Assembly (NCBI RefSeq): GCF_041919455.1
Contig: NZ_JAYRTQ010000017.1
Location: forward strand, 1-64,000
Length of the DNA: 64,000 nt
Direction: 5' to 3'
From: Thermomonas sp041919455
GTDB lineage: Bacteria > Pseudomonadota > Gammaproteobacteria > Xanthomonadales > Xanthomonadaceae
Shown here: positions 52,547 through 61,611 of the stretch, piece by piece
Position numbering within the stretch: position 1 is the first letter of the stretch
Layout: each line of letters begins with the position of its first letter
Made by a program: the position numbers and the translations under genes
Notes under the pieces: generated by a model
What the model saw: only the letters and a program-made list of their open reading frames with translations
What the model was told of the DNA's origin: nothing
Databases searched by the model: none

Positions 52547-53443
52547 ATGCAGGCATCGATGTCCATCCTGCTCGCCATTGCCGTGATGGCCAATGGTTCG
52601 CCCGTGGCTGCAGCGCCTGCGTCCATCCCACCCTTCCCCGTGGAAGCAGAGCTGCAGCTGCGCGCGATCAACCACCGCTTCGCCGATGCTTTTCGGGGCT
52701 CCGACGTGGCCTACATGAGCAAGCTCACCCCTCGCGACTTCCTGCTTACCGACAGCGACGGCGCATGGGTGGATCGGGACGCCTTCCTGGCGCGCTTGCG
52801 CGGGCAGGCGCCGTTCGACGAGGTGGCCTACGACGCTGTGCAGGTGCGGTTGCTGGGCGAGGTGGCGATGCTTCACGGGGTGTTCCATGCCCGCACGCCA
52901 GCAGGCGAACGCGCACATGTGCGCTACACCCATGTGTATGCATGGCAGGACGGTCGCTGGCGGCTGGTCAGCGCGCAGAGCACCCCGATCAAAACCTCCG
53001 CGACGGCACAGGACGCCGCCGTCGCGGTCGCCGACACCGGGACGCCAAGCCAGCGCAAGGATCCCGCCGGCGACGACATCGCCATGCTGGCATCGCTGAA
53101 CGCGCAGTACGTGCAAGCATTCCGCGACGCGGACGTGGCCTGGTACAACACCCACCTCGCGCCGGACTACCAGGTGGTGTTCGGCGACGGTTCGCTGCAT
53201 GGCCGGGCGGCGGCACTGGCCGACTTCGCCAAGCCCCATTACGCCGAAAGCATCGCCTCATTCCCGGTGGACAAGGTGCGAATCCGCCGCTTCGGCGATG
53301 TCGCCCTCGTCCACGCCGAGAACGCCTACACGCTGAAGGACGGGCGGAAGGGGGTGAACCGCTACACCGACATCTGGGTGAAGCGCGCCGGACACTGGTG
53401 GTGCGTGGCCGCGCACATCACCGTGCACCGGGCGGCGTCGTGA
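52547..53443 (+). CDS. Secreted protein with two NTF2-like (DUF4440) domains
   Basis: About 298 residues with a signal peptide (MSILLAIAVMANGSPVAA). Two similar cone-like domains follow: residues about 35-150 (ADAFRGSDVAYMSKLTPRDFLLT ... YTHVYAWQDGRWRLVSAQSTP) and about 175-298 (VQAFRDADVAWYNTHLAPDYQVV ... RYTDIWVKRAGHWWCVAAHIT). Each has the DUF4440 aspartate-aromatic pattern, suggesting internal duplication and an intramolecular dimer. Ligand or reaction unknown. Start ATG 52547 is one base after the mini-protein stop; ATG 52559 is an alternative. Confidence 0.85.
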   Translation: MQASMSILLAIAVMANGSPVAAAPASIPPFPVEAELQLRAINHRFADAFRGSDVAYMSKLTPRDFLLTDSDGAWVDRDAFLARLRGQAPFDEVAYDAVQVRLLGEVAMLHGVFHARTPAGERAHVRYTHVYAWQDGRWRLVSAQSTPIKTSATAQDAAVAVADTGTPSQRKDPAGDDIAMLASLNAQYVQAFRDADVAWYNTHLAPDYQVVFGDGSLHGRAAALADFAKPHYAESIASFPVDKVRIRRFGDVALVHAENAYTLKDGRKGVNRYTDIWVKRAGHWWCVAAHITVHRAAS

Positions 53444-53610
53444 CACGCTGGCAGCCAAACGGCGCGCGCACCTCGACCGGAAGGAACCGGAATAGTTCCT
53501 GCACCAACGAGTTTTGTATTCATCTTGGGTTGTGACCGCCTCCCCAGAATGCGCCCACGTCCTGCCTCCTGGCCGGGCGCAATAACAACAACTCAAAGAG
53601 GTTTTCCCCC

Positions 53611-54174
53611 ATGAAGCGTTCCTTGCTTGCCCTTGTCCTGCTGGCCGCCCTTCCCTTTGCCGCCTCTGCGCAGGATGCCAAGAGCGGTCTCTCCTATAAC
53701 TATGTGCAGGGCGGCTACGTCGGCACCAATACCGACGCTGGCGACGCCGACGGCTGGAGCCTGGGTGGCTCGGTCGCGGTGCATCCGAACGTGCACCTGT
53801 TCGGCAACTACACCAGCCAGAACGTCGATGGCGTCAATGCCGACTTCGACCAGTGGCGCGTCGGTGCCGGCTACAACAAGTCGTTCTCGCCGAAGGCCGA
53901 CTTCGTGGCCAACGTGGCGTACGAGAAGTACGACCTCGGCGGCGGCCTGGACTTCGACGGCTATAGCGCCGAGGCCGGCGTGCGTGGCGCACTGACCCCG
54001 ATGCTGGAAGGCTATGCCCTGCTCGGCTACGAGGACGGCGGCGACTTCGACGGCGACGCCTACGGCCGCCTTGGTGCGCAGGTGAAGTTCAACCAGACCT
54101 GGGGCGTGGTGGCCGACGTCAAGATCGCCGACGGCGACACCCAGTACTTCGTCGGCCCGCGCATCACCTGGTAA
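53611..54174 (+). CDS. Ax21-like outer-membrane beta-barrel protein
   Basis: 187 residues. A signal peptide (LLALVLLAALPFAASA) is followed by an eight-strand-type barrel with repeating YNYVQGGYV, SLGGSVAVHPNVHLFGNYTS, RVGAGYNKSF, YAEAGV-like strands and a terminal aromatic GPRITW. That is the xanthomonad Ax21 family. The once-claimed immune-elicitor and quorum functions of Ax21 are not accepted; the safe call is a small outer-membrane protein. AGAGG lies ten bases before ATG 53611. The 167-base gap before it shows no gene. Confidence 0.88.
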   Translation: MKRSLLALVLLAALPFAASAQDAKSGLSYNYVQGGYVGTNTDAGDADGWSLGGSVAVHPNVHLFGNYTSQNVDGVNADFDQWRVGAGYNKSFSPKADFVANVAYEKYDLGGGLDFDGYSAEAGVRGALTPMLEGYALLGYEDGGDFDGDAYGRLGAQVKFNQTWGVVADVKIADGDTQYFVGPRITW

Positions 54175-54222
54175 TCCGCACGGCAAGATCGGCGAACAGC
54201 CCATCCGGGATGTCCGCCAACG

Positions 54223-54251
54223 AAAACGCCCGGCACATGCCGGGCGTTTTT
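54223..54251 (+). terminator. Terminator between ax21-like gene and gpsA
   Basis: AAAACGCCCGGCA and its complement TGCCGGGCGTTTT form a strong stem with a tiny loop, followed by T's to 54251. Symmetry gives T4 on the minus strand too, so it can end both convergent transcripts. Confidence 0.85.
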
Positions 54252-54299
54252 CTTTCTGCACGCCGGCAAAAGAGGCGCAGCAACACGGTCGTCAGGGGA

Positions 54300-55334
54300 T
54301 CAGTCGCCGAACAGCGACTGCGGGTATTCCGCCTTGCGCTCGCGGGCCATCAGGCGCTTGAGGCCTTCGGCCGGGGTGATGTCGCCGTGCAGGACGTCAC
54401 GCACATTCTCGGCGATCGGCAGCTCGATGCCGTGGCGCTGCGCCAGCCGCATCACTTCGTCCGCGGTCTGGATGGATTCGACCACCTGGCCGATCGCGCG
54501 GACGGCATCCTCGATCGACTGACCGCGGCCCAGGGCCAGGCCGAGCCGGCGATTGCGCGAGAGGTCGCCGGTGCAGGTCAGCACCAGGTCACCCAGGCCG
54601 GCCAGGCCCATCAGGGTTTCCGGACGCCCGCCGATGCCGATGTTGAGCCGCAGCATCTCGTTGAGGCCGCGCGTGATCAGGCCGGCACGGGCATTCAGGC
54701 CCAGCCCCATGCCGTCGGCGACGCCGGTGGCCACCGCCAGCACGTTCTTCATCGCGCCGCCCAGTTCGGCGCCGCACATGTCGTCGCCGGTGTAGGCGCG
54801 GAAAGCGGGACCATGCAGCGCATCGGCGACCTGCTGGCAGAACACCGCATCCTCGGAATGCACGGTCAATGCGGTCGGCAGGCCTTCGGCCACTTCCTTG
54901 GCGAACGACGGACCGGTGACGACGGCCAGCGGCACGTCATCGCCCAGCACTTCGCCGGCGACCTCGTGCAGGAAGCGGCCACTGCCGGGCTCGAAGCCCT
55001 TGGTCGCCCATGCCACGCCCGCGCCCGGCTCGCGCCACGGTGCCAGCGCGCGCAAGGTTTCGGCAAAGGCGTGCGAGGGAACGACGACCAGCACCAGGTC
55101 GGCATCGGCCATCGCCTCCGGCAGTGCGGTGGTCGCGCGCAGGCTGCCCGGCAGCGGAATGCCGGGCAGGTAGCGGGGGTTCTCGCCGGTCGCTTCGATC
55201 GCCGAGATCGTGGCGGCATCGCGACCCCACAGCACGGTCGCGTGACCGTGCCGTGCGATCAGCGCGGCCAGCGCAGTCCCCCAGGAGCCTGCCCCGAGAA
55301 CCGCGACCGCCGGTTTTTTGCTGGACTGCGTCAT
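54300..55334 (-). CDS. gpsA: NAD(P)-dependent glycerol-3-phosphate dehydrogenase
   Basis: 344 residues. Reduces dihydroxyacetone phosphate to sn-glycerol 3-phosphate for phospholipids. The nucleotide-binding GAGSWGTALA (14-23), the ATKGFEPGSGRFLHE segment, GPSFAKEVAEGLPTA and the catalytic-lysine region GAELGGAMKNVLAVATG are intact, with LGDLVLTCTGDLSRNRRLG. It is 12 bases after secB, as in many gamma-proteobacteria (secB-gpsA). Confidence 0.96.
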   Translation of the reverse strand: MTQSSKKPAVAVLGAGSWGTALAALIARHGHATVLWGRDAATISAIEATGENPRYLPGIPLPGSLRATTALPEAMADADLVLVVVPSHAFAETLRALAPWREPGAGVAWATKGFEPGSGRFLHEVAGEVLGDDVPLAVVTGPSFAKEVAEGLPTALTVHSEDAVFCQQVADALHGPAFRAYTGDDMCGAELGGAMKNVLAVATGVADGMGLGLNARAGLITRGLNEMLRLNIGIGGRPETLMGLAGLGDLVLTCTGDLSRNRRLGLALGRGQSIEDAVRAIGQVVESIQTADEVMRLAQRHGIELPIAENVRDVLHGDITPAEGLKRLMARERKAEYPQSLFGD

Positions 55335-55346
55335 GCAGTCGACAGG

Positions 55347-55868
55347 TTACGCGTTGCCGGCGGTTTCGGTGTTGGCCAGCTCGCCGCCGGCCTGCTGCGC
55401 AACGCGCTGGCGCAGGGTTTCGCCGTACAGCGCATCGAAATTGATCGGCTGCATCGGGAACGGCGGGAAGCCGCCGGAGACGATCAGCTGACCCACCGCG
55501 GCGGAGGCATACGGGTACAGGATGTTCGGGCACTGGGTGCCGAGCATCGCGTCGAGGATGTGGTCCTCGAACCCGCCCAGGCCGAACACGCCGGCCTGCT
55601 CGACTTCGGCCAGGTAGGCGGTGCGACCATTGATGGTGCAGGTCAGGGTGATGCCCAGGCTGACCTCGAAGGCGTTCTCGCCGAGGCGCTGGACCTTCTG
55701 GTTGAGCTTCATCTGCAGGTCCGGCTGGCCCTGTTCGTTGAACACCTGCGGCGCATTCGGCGCCTCGAAGGACAGATCCTTCACGTACAGCTTCTCGACG
55801 GTGAAGGTCGCGCCTTGCGGCTGGGCGTCGGCGAGCGGGGAAGCGCCGTTCAGGATTTCATCGGACAT
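55347..55868 (-). CDS. secB: Protein-export chaperone SecB
   Basis: 173 residues. Tetrameric chaperone that holds preproteins unfolded for SecA. Typical motifs: FTVEKLYVKDLSFEAPNAPQVF, LGITLTCTINGRTAYLAEVEQAGVF, LGTQCPNILYPYASAAVGQLIVSGGFPP, and the acidic/Gln-rich tail. ATG 55868; the open frame upstream is unsupported. Operon partner of gpsA. Confidence 0.96.
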   Translation of the reverse strand: MSDEILNGASPLADAQPQGATFTVEKLYVKDLSFEAPNAPQVFNEQGQPDLQMKLNQKVQRLGENAFEVSLGITLTCTINGRTAYLAEVEQAGVFGLGGFEDHILDAMLGTQCPNILYPYASAAVGQLIVSGGFPPFPMQPINFDALYGETLRQRVAQQAGGELANTETAGNA

Positions 55869-56007
55869 GGTGGCTCCAGGAATTGCACATGGATGCGCGG
55901 TGGGGCGCGCGGAGTGAAGACGGCGATTATCGCACCGCGAGGCGCTTGCTGCCTGAGTTGGGGCGGCCGGGCGGTTTCGCAAGCGCCGGCCAGGCCGGCG
56001 CGGCGGG

Positions 56008-56442
56008 TCAGCGTCCCTTGACCAGCGGCAGGTCCGCGCCCTGCCAGGCCTGGACGCCGCCCTCGAGCACGTTGACGTTGGCGAAACCGGCCTTGCGCAG
56101 GCGCTTGGCGGCGCCGCTGGCGGTCTCGCCGGACTTGCAGACCAGCACCACCGGCAATGCCTTGGCCGGGGCCAAGTGCTTGTTCTCGGGATCGAACTGG
56201 GCCATCTGCACGTTCTTCGCGCCGGCGATGTGGCCTTTCTCGAAGTCCGCGGCGGGGCGCAGGTCCACGACCAGGGCGTCGTCGCGATTGATCATCCCGG
56301 TCAGCTGCGCCGGGCCGATCCGGCGGAAACCGCTGAAGCGGCCGGCGATCTCGTTGTAGAGCAGGGCCAGGGTAATGCCGGCCAGTGCCAGCGAGAGGAT
56401 CGGGTGGCGGCCGGCGAAAGCGACCAGTTCGGCAAACGTCAC
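56008..56442 (-). CDS. Membrane-anchored rhodanese-like protein
   Basis: 144 residues. One N-terminal membrane helix (HPILSLALAGITLALLY), then a single rhodanese domain with active-site Cys102 in VLVCKSGETASG and conserved VVDLRPAADFEKGHIAGAKNV. Probably carries persulfide sulfur or senses thiols at the periplasmic or cytoplasmic face. The gene order rhodanese-secB-gpsA is common in gamma-proteobacteria (YibN). Confidence 0.9.
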   Translation of the reverse strand: MTFAELVAFAGRHPILSLALAGITLALLYNEIAGRFSGFRRIGPAQLTGMINRDDALVVDLRPAADFEKGHIAGAKNVQMAQFDPENKHLAPAKALPVVLVCKSGETASGAAKRLRKAGFANVNVLEGGVQAWQGADLPLVKGR

Positions 56443-56488
56443 GGGAATGACCGGGTGGTGCGGGGCGTGGATTGTACCCGCGCCGCGC

Positions 56489-56911
56489 TCAATCGCCCTG
56501 CCACAGGTCCGGCAGGCCGCTGAGCAGCCACCAGGTCTTGGCCGTCTCGTCGTAGCGCCAGCGCTCGCGGTAGCGGACGGTGCGCTCGGTCAGTGTATTG
56601 CGGTTTATCACCCCGATCTCGACATCGCGCACCATCACTCCACTGGGTTCGACGGTGCCGCCCATGTCGCGATAGGTCGAGATCTGCACCTGCTTGTAGC
56701 GCGAGAAATCGATGTCGGTGAGCGGCTTTTCGGCGCGCAGCTTCGGATCGACCAGGGTCCACGCGCCCTCGAAATCGCCCCAGCGGATCGCCGCGGAATA
56801 GGCGTACTGGACTTCATCCAGCGCACTGCCCTTGCTGGCGTGCGTCTTCGGGCAGCCCGCGAGCAGGGCCAGGCAGCACAGCAGCAGGCAGCGCAGCAGC
56901 AGTCGTGGCAT
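56489..56911 (-). CDS. Small lipoprotein of unknown function
   Basis: 140 residues. A lipobox LALLAGC (Cys20) follows a leucine/cysteine-rich signal. The mature part looks like an NTF2/SnoaL-like domain: YSAAIRWGDFEGAWTLVDPKL ... YKQVQISTYRDMG ... RYRERWRYDETAKTWWLLSGLP. That is a common plan for xanthomonad lipoproteins of unknown function. ATG 56911; upstream is the thioesterase gene on the same strand. Confidence 0.75.
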   Translation of the reverse strand: MPRLLLRCLLLCCLALLAGCPKTHASKGSALDEVQYAYSAAIRWGDFEGAWTLVDPKLRAEKPLTDIDFSRYKQVQISTYRDMGGTVEPSGVMVRDVEIGVINRNTLTERTVRYRERWRYDETAKTWWLLSGLPDLWQGD

Positions 56912-56966
56912 CGCGGTTCCTCCGGTGGATGCCCGCATCCTAACCGCTCGACGGCGGCCGGCGGGC

Positions 56967-57473
56967 TCAGTCGCGGGCGATGGCGACGTAGCGTCCGACC
57001 AGCACCGCCGCCACGCCGCCATCGGCCAGCAGGGTGCGCGCCTCCATGCGCACGCTCGCCCGGCCCTTGCCGCGCAATGCGCCGGGCAGGTCGATGGCAT
57101 CGGCGGCGTTTTCGCCGGCGGTGTCCAGGCGCACTTCGACCAGCAGGTCCTCGTAGACCGGCTTGAGGTAACGCACGCGGCTGTCGGCGACATAGATGTC
57201 CGCCTCCAGGCCGGCTTCCGCCAGCTTCAGGAAGGCCAGGCCCCAGCCGGCGATGGTCATCAGCGAGCTCAGGCTGCCGCCGAACGCGCAGCCCTTGTCG
57301 TTGACGTTGGCATCCAGCGGTGCGTGCATGCGCAGGCAACCGTCCTGCCAGTCGAGCACGCTTGGCTGCATCGCCGCGACCGGCGGCATCGCCATGTAAT
57401 GCGCGGCCAGCGCTTCGAGCAAATGATCGGAAGAGGAAACAAGGGAAGGAATCGACGGGGAGGTGATCTGCAT
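56967..57473 (-). CDS. YiiD C-terminal-type thioesterase domain protein
   Basis: 168 residues. Hotdog-fold pattern: NVNDKGCAFGGSLSSLMTIAGWGLAFL, then DIYVADSRVRYLKPVYEDLLVEVRL and RASVRMEARTLLADGGVAAVLVGRYVAI. Similar to the thioesterase-like C-terminal domain of YiiD. Substrate likely an acyl-CoA, unknown. The start ATG 57473 lies 45 bases from the divergent hemD start. Confidence 0.8.
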   Translation of the reverse strand: MQITSPSIPSLVSSSDHLLEALAAHYMAMPPVAAMQPSVLDWQDGCLRMHAPLDANVNDKGCAFGGSLSSLMTIAGWGLAFLKLAEAGLEADIYVADSRVRYLKPVYEDLLVEVRLDTAGENAADAIDLPGALRGKGRASVRMEARTLLADGGVAAVLVGRYVAIARD

Positions 57474-57518
57474 CGCGCAAGCCTGACGCAAGCAGCAGCA
57501 CCATGCCAAGCTGTATTG

Positions 57519-58298
57519 ATGATCCGACGCGCCACCCGGGCATCGCCACTCGCCGACTGGACCGTGCTGTCGCTGCGTCCGCGTGGCCAGCATGCGGGCA
57601 TGCGCAGTGCCGCCGCACGCATGGGCGCACGCGTGCTGGCGCTGTCGCCTCTGGCGATCGAAGCGCGCGGTGATGCCGCCAGCCGCAAGGCATTGGGCGA
57701 GGCGCTCGACGCCGACATCGTGCTGTTCACCAGCCCCAATGCCGTGCGCGCGGCGGCCGCCTTGCGGCGCTTGCGTCGTGCCCGCCGGCAAACGCTGCTG
57801 GCGGTCGGTGATGGCACCCGTCGCGCGTTGCAGCGGCTCGGGATCGAGGCCGTCGCACCCACGCGCATGGACAGCGAAGGCCTGCTGGCGATGCCGCAAT
57901 TGCAGGCGGTCGATGGCATGCGGATCGGCCTGGTGACCGCGCCGAGCGGACGCAACCGGATCGGGCCGACGCTGCAGGCACGTGGTGCCGACCTCGTGCG
58001 TGCCGATGTCTACCAACGCATACCGTTGGACATCACCGAGGTGCGCTGGAAGGCGTTGGCTGATGCCCTGGCGAAGCCGCAGCGTGTCGTGTTGGCACTT
58101 AGCAGCGCGGAAGCACTGGATGCCGTACTCCGCCAGCGTCCCGCCAAACTTGAAACGTCGCTGCGACGGATCGCGGTGGCCGCCGCCAGCGAACGCCTTG
58201 CACAGGTCGCACGCGACGCCGGCTTCCGGCGTGTCGCGGTGGCGGCTGACGCGCGCCCGGCCGCCCTGCTGCGCGCCGCCGCCGATGCCTTCGTTTAG
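57519..58298 (+). CDS. hemD: Uroporphyrinogen-III synthase
   Basis: 259 residues. Closes hydroxymethylbilane into uroporphyrinogen III with inversion of ring D. The family is poorly conserved, but SLRPRGQHAGMRSAAARMGARVLALSPLAI, DIVLFTSPNAVRAA, LLAVGDGTRRAL and the C-terminal IAVAAASERLAQVARDAGFRRVAVAAD pattern match, and the hemX and hemY genes follow. hemC is not in the window. ATG 57519 has no strong SD. Confidence 0.88.
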   Translation: MIRRATRASPLADWTVLSLRPRGQHAGMRSAAARMGARVLALSPLAIEARGDAASRKALGEALDADIVLFTSPNAVRAAAALRRLRRARRQTLLAVGDGTRRALQRLGIEAVAPTRMDSEGLLAMPQLQAVDGMRIGLVTAPSGRNRIGPTLQARGADLVRADVYQRIPLDITEVRWKALADALAKPQRVVLALSSAEALDAVLRQRPAKLETSLRRIAVAAASERLAQVARDAGFRRVAVAADARPAALLRAAADAFV

Positions 58299-58307
58299 CA
58301 TCGCCGG

Positions 58308-59279
58308 GTGAGCACGCCGACGCCTCCCCCGCCCGTCGCACCCGCACGCCGTTCGCGCGCCGGAGCCGCGTTGCTGTGGGCGTTGTTCGCATTGCTGCTG
58401 GTGGTCGCCGGCATGTTCGGCTGGCAGCACTGGCAGGCGCAGGAACAACAGCAGCGATCGCTGGCGGAACAACAGCGCACCGCGCTGGATGCGCGCGTGG
58501 ACACGTTGCTGCAGGCGCAGCGCGCGCAGGCGCAGCGCCTGCAGCAGGCCGAGGCCACCAACCGCGTACTGCGCGACGAACTGCTCGGCATCGGCCAGCG
58601 CGCGGCCCTGCTCGAAGACAGCGTGTCCAAACTGGCGGACCCCGACCGCCACGGCGCGCAGTCGTTGCGGCTGGACGAGATCGAACTGCTGCTCGGCATC
58701 GGCCAGCAACGCCTGCGCCTGGACGACGACATCGACGGCGCGCGCCGCGCACTGGCGCTGGCCGCTCCGCTGCTCGACGGCCTGGACGACCCGGCCTACC
58801 TCAACCTGCGGCAAACGCTGGCGCAGGAACAGGCGGCGCTGCAGGCGCTCGGCGCGGATCCGCGCATCCACGCCAATGCGCTGCTGGAACGGATCGCGGA
58901 CGGCATCGCCGGCAGTGCGCCGCCGCAGCCGGCGCCATCGCTGCGTGAGCCCTGGTACCAGCGCCTGCTGGGACGCTTGGTCCATCGACAGCCCACGGCA
59001 TCGGCCGGGCTGCAACAACGCCCCGACCGCGATGCCGCACTCGCCGCGCTGCAGGTCGAATTCAGCCTCGCCCGCGCCGCGGTGGAACGCCGCGACACCG
59101 CCGGTTTCCACAACGCACTGACGCGCATCGACGGCTGGCTGCAACGGTTGCTGGCGGGCTCCGCGGGCCTGCCGCAGAAGCGCCGATTGCTGGCCGAATT
59201 GCAGGCCATGCCGTTACGGATGGAATCGCCACTGGCCGGCACCAGCCTGCAGCAATTGCGGGCCTTGCGCGGCAAGTGA
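58308..59279 (+). CDS. hemX: HemX-like membrane protein
   Basis: 323 residues. One N-terminal membrane helix (ALLWALFALLLVVAGMFGW) is followed by a long coiled coil (WQAQEQQQRSLAEQQRTALDARVDTLLQAQ...) and a helical C-terminal domain (RLDEIELLLGIGQQRLRLDDDIDGARRALALA). Often labelled uroporphyrinogen-III C-methyltransferase, but it lacks a SAM-binding fold. Probably organises heme synthesis at the membrane. GTG 58308 starts nine bases after hemD. Confidence 0.88.
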   Translation: MSTPTPPPPVAPARRSRAGAALLWALFALLLVVAGMFGWQHWQAQEQQQRSLAEQQRTALDARVDTLLQAQRAQAQRLQQAEATNRVLRDELLGIGQRAALLEDSVSKLADPDRHGAQSLRLDEIELLLGIGQQRLRLDDDIDGARRALALAAPLLDGLDDPAYLNLRQTLAQEQAALQALGADPRIHANALLERIADGIAGSAPPQPAPSLREPWYQRLLGRLVHRQPTASAGLQQRPDRDAALAALQVEFSLARAAVERRDTAGFHNALTRIDGWLQRLLAGSAGLPQKRRLLAELQAMPLRMESPLAGTSLQQLRALRGK

Positions 59280-59360
59280 AGCCCCGCTCTCACGCAATGC
59301 TTGCAGGGCCCCTGCGATGCTCACGACACCCCTGAATCGGCGGTACCGCCTGGAGGCGCG

Positions 59361-60611
59361 ATGACCCTGTTCCGCAGCGTGCTGTTCTGGCTGGTCCTCG
59401 CCGTGCTGGGCGCACTGCTTGCGCAGGTGCTGCTGCAGGATCCCGGCTACGTATTGGTGCGGTTCCGCGGTACTGACTACAGCACCACCGTGGCTGTCGC
59501 CGTGGGCCTGCTGCTCGCGCTGATGCTTGGCATGGCTTTGTTATGGACCTTGCTGCGGCTGCCGTTCCGCGCCTGGCGACGGCATCGTGCGCGGCAGGCA
59601 CGGGCGAAGCTGACGGATGGCCTTGCGGCCTACCAGCGTGGCGACTATGCCCGCGCCGAACAGTTGCTCGCACAGGCCGCCGATGGTGGCGATGCCGAAG
59701 CGGTCGCACGCACGCAGGCCGCCCGCGCGGCACTGGCGCGTGGCGATGAAGCCGCGGCGAACGCGCATCTCGACGGCTTCGGCGAACGCCATCCTGCGGC
59801 GCGTGCGATGCAGCGCGCGCAGTTCGCACTGGCGAACGGTCGTGCCGCTGACGCGCTGGAGGCACTGGAGGTTCCGGCGGCGCAACCACTGCCGCCGCGC
59901 GGGTTGCGCCTGCGCGCCGAAGCCTTGGCCGCCAGCGGACGCAGCGCCGAGGCCTACGGCCTGCTCGGTGCCCTGCGCCAGCAGCAGGCTTGGCCGGCAT
60001 CGACACTGGATGCCTTGCAGGTGACATGGGCCGCGCAATCCCTGCAGCAGGCCGGCGACGCCAATGCGCTGGCGGATCGTTGGGATGCATTGCCCGAACC
60101 ACTGCGAATCAGTGCGCCCGTCGTCACCGCGTATGCGTCCCGCGCCGCGGCCATGAACTGGGACGAAGCCGCGACCCGCAGCATCGAACACGCGCTGGAT
60201 GCGCAATGGGATGAAGCGCTCGTCGGCCTGTATGGCCAGCTCCCGGTGGGCCGCTTCGATCATCGCCGCGCGCAAGTCGAGCGCTGGCTGCCCGGGCATC
60301 CGTCCAGCCCTGCCCTGCTGCTCGCCGCCGCCCGCATCGCCCATGCACAAGGGCATGCGCCGCAGGCGGAAGCGTGGCTGCATCGCGCGATTGCGCAGGG
60401 TGCGGGCGCGCCGGCCTGGGAACTGCTCGGCGACGGCGCAGTCCGCAATGGCGACGACGCCGGCGCACGCATGGCCTATGCGAATGCCTTGCGCAGCCAG
60501 CGTGGCGAAGCCGTTCTCGACCTGCCCGGCCGTGGGCTTCGCCAGCAGATCGCCGACACCGCGGCGGTCGAGGAACGCAACGAGCACGGCCTGCCAAGCC
60601 TGCGCGGCTGA
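59361..60611 (+). CDS. hemY: HemY-like TPR membrane protein
   Basis: 416 residues. Two N-terminal membrane helices (LFWLVLAVLGALLAQVLL and VAVAVGLLLALMLGMALLWTLL), the HemY_N DPGYVLVRFRGTDYSTT motif between them, then TPR-type repeats. Not the unrelated Bacillus HemY oxidase. Normal third gene of hemDXY. GGAGG seven bases before ATG 59361. Confidence 0.92.
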   Translation: MTLFRSVLFWLVLAVLGALLAQVLLQDPGYVLVRFRGTDYSTTVAVAVGLLLALMLGMALLWTLLRLPFRAWRRHRARQARAKLTDGLAAYQRGDYARAEQLLAQAADGGDAEAVARTQAARAALARGDEAAANAHLDGFGERHPAARAMQRAQFALANGRAADALEALEVPAAQPLPPRGLRLRAEALAASGRSAEAYGLLGALRQQQAWPASTLDALQVTWAAQSLQQAGDANALADRWDALPEPLRISAPVVTAYASRAAAMNWDEAATRSIEHALDAQWDEALVGLYGQLPVGRFDHRRAQVERWLPGHPSSPALLLAAARIAHAQGHAPQAEAWLHRAIAQGAGAPAWELLGDGAVRNGDDAGARMAYANALRSQRGEAVLDLPGRGLRQQIADTAAVEERNEHGLPSLRG

Positions 60612-60644
60612 TGCAGGTTCCCGCCATGCGGCGATAATGGCCGA

Positions 60645-61586
60645 ATGACCAAGATCCCCGGCATCGACACCGTCCGCGACTACCTCACCGGCCTGCAGGA
60701 TCGTATCTGCGCGGCGATCGAAACCGCTGACGGCGATGCGCGTTTCGTCGAGGATCCGTGGCAACGCGATGCCGATGACGCCAGCACCCATCTGCGCGGC
60801 GGCGGCCGCACCCGCATCCTCCGCAATGGTGCGGTCTTCGAGCAGGCCGGGATTGGTTTCTCCGATGTGTCAGGGACGAAACTGCCGCCATCGGCAACCG
60901 CGGCACGACCCGAACTTGAAGGCGCATCGTGGCGCGCGGTCGGCGTGTCGCTGGTGTTTCATCCGCGCAACCCGTACCTGCCAACCACCCATGCGAACGT
61001 GCGCCATTTCCGCGCCGAGCGCGACGGCGAAACCGTGGCCTGGTGGTTCGGCGGCGGCTTCGACCTGACCCCGTTCTATCCGTTCGACGAAGACGTGCAG
61101 CACTGGCACCGCACCGCCCGCGGCCTGTGCGAACCCTTCGGCGGCGAAGAACGCTACAACGCACACAAGCGCTGGTGCGACGAGTACTTCTTCCTCAAGC
61201 ATCGCAACGAGACGCGCGGCGTCGGCGGCCTGTTCTTCGACGACCTGCACGGCGACTTCGACAACGACTTCGGCTACATGCAGGCGGTAGGCAACGGTTT
61301 CCTCGATGCTTGGCTGCCGATCGTCGAACGCCGCAAGGACATGCCGTTCGGCGAGCGCGAACGCCAGTTCCAGCTCTACCGGCGCGGCCGCTATGTCGAG
61401 TTCAACCTGGTGTTCGACCGCGGCACCCTGTTCGGCCTGCAGAGCGGCGGCCGGACGGAGTCGATCCTGATGAGCCTGCCGCCGCTGGTGCGCTGGGAAT
61501 ACGGCTACGCGCCAGAGGCCGGCAGCGACGAGGCGCGCCTGGCCGACTACCTGCAACCACGCGACTGGCTTGGCGAATCCGATTGA
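60645..61586 (+). CDS. hemF: Aerobic coproporphyrinogen-III oxidase
   Basis: 313 residues. Oxygen-dependent conversion of coproporphyrinogen III to protoporphyrinogen IX. Signature segments: THLRGGGRTRILRNGAVFEQAGIGFSDVSG, VSLVFHPRNPYLPTTHANVRHF, WWFGGGFDLTPFYPFDEDV, RGVGGLFFDDLH and GRYVEFNLVFDRGTLFGLQSGGRTES. Full length. Together with hemD-hemX-hemY it forms a plausible heme operon, with a 33-base gap after hemY. Confidence 0.97.
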   Translation: MTKIPGIDTVRDYLTGLQDRICAAIETADGDARFVEDPWQRDADDASTHLRGGGRTRILRNGAVFEQAGIGFSDVSGTKLPPSATAARPELEGASWRAVGVSLVFHPRNPYLPTTHANVRHFRAERDGETVAWWFGGGFDLTPFYPFDEDVQHWHRTARGLCEPFGGEERYNAHKRWCDEYFFLKHRNETRGVGGLFFDDLHGDFDNDFGYMQAVGNGFLDAWLPIVERRKDMPFGERERQFQLYRRGRYVEFNLVFDRGTLFGLQSGGRTESILMSLPPLVRWEYGYAPEAGSDEARLADYLQPRDWLGESD

Positions 61587-61611
61587 CGCCGCGGCAGCGC
61601 GGCGCGCTTGA

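Noticed and set aside
56967..59144. Minus-strand frame running through hemD and hemX
   Set aside because: Only the last 168 codons (thioesterase, ATG 57473) are supported; the remainder is antisense to hemD and hemX.
58308..59279. SAM-dependent uroporphyrinogen-III methyltransferase
   Set aside because: No Rossmann or SAM-binding motif; a single membrane helix plus coiled coil fits HemX.
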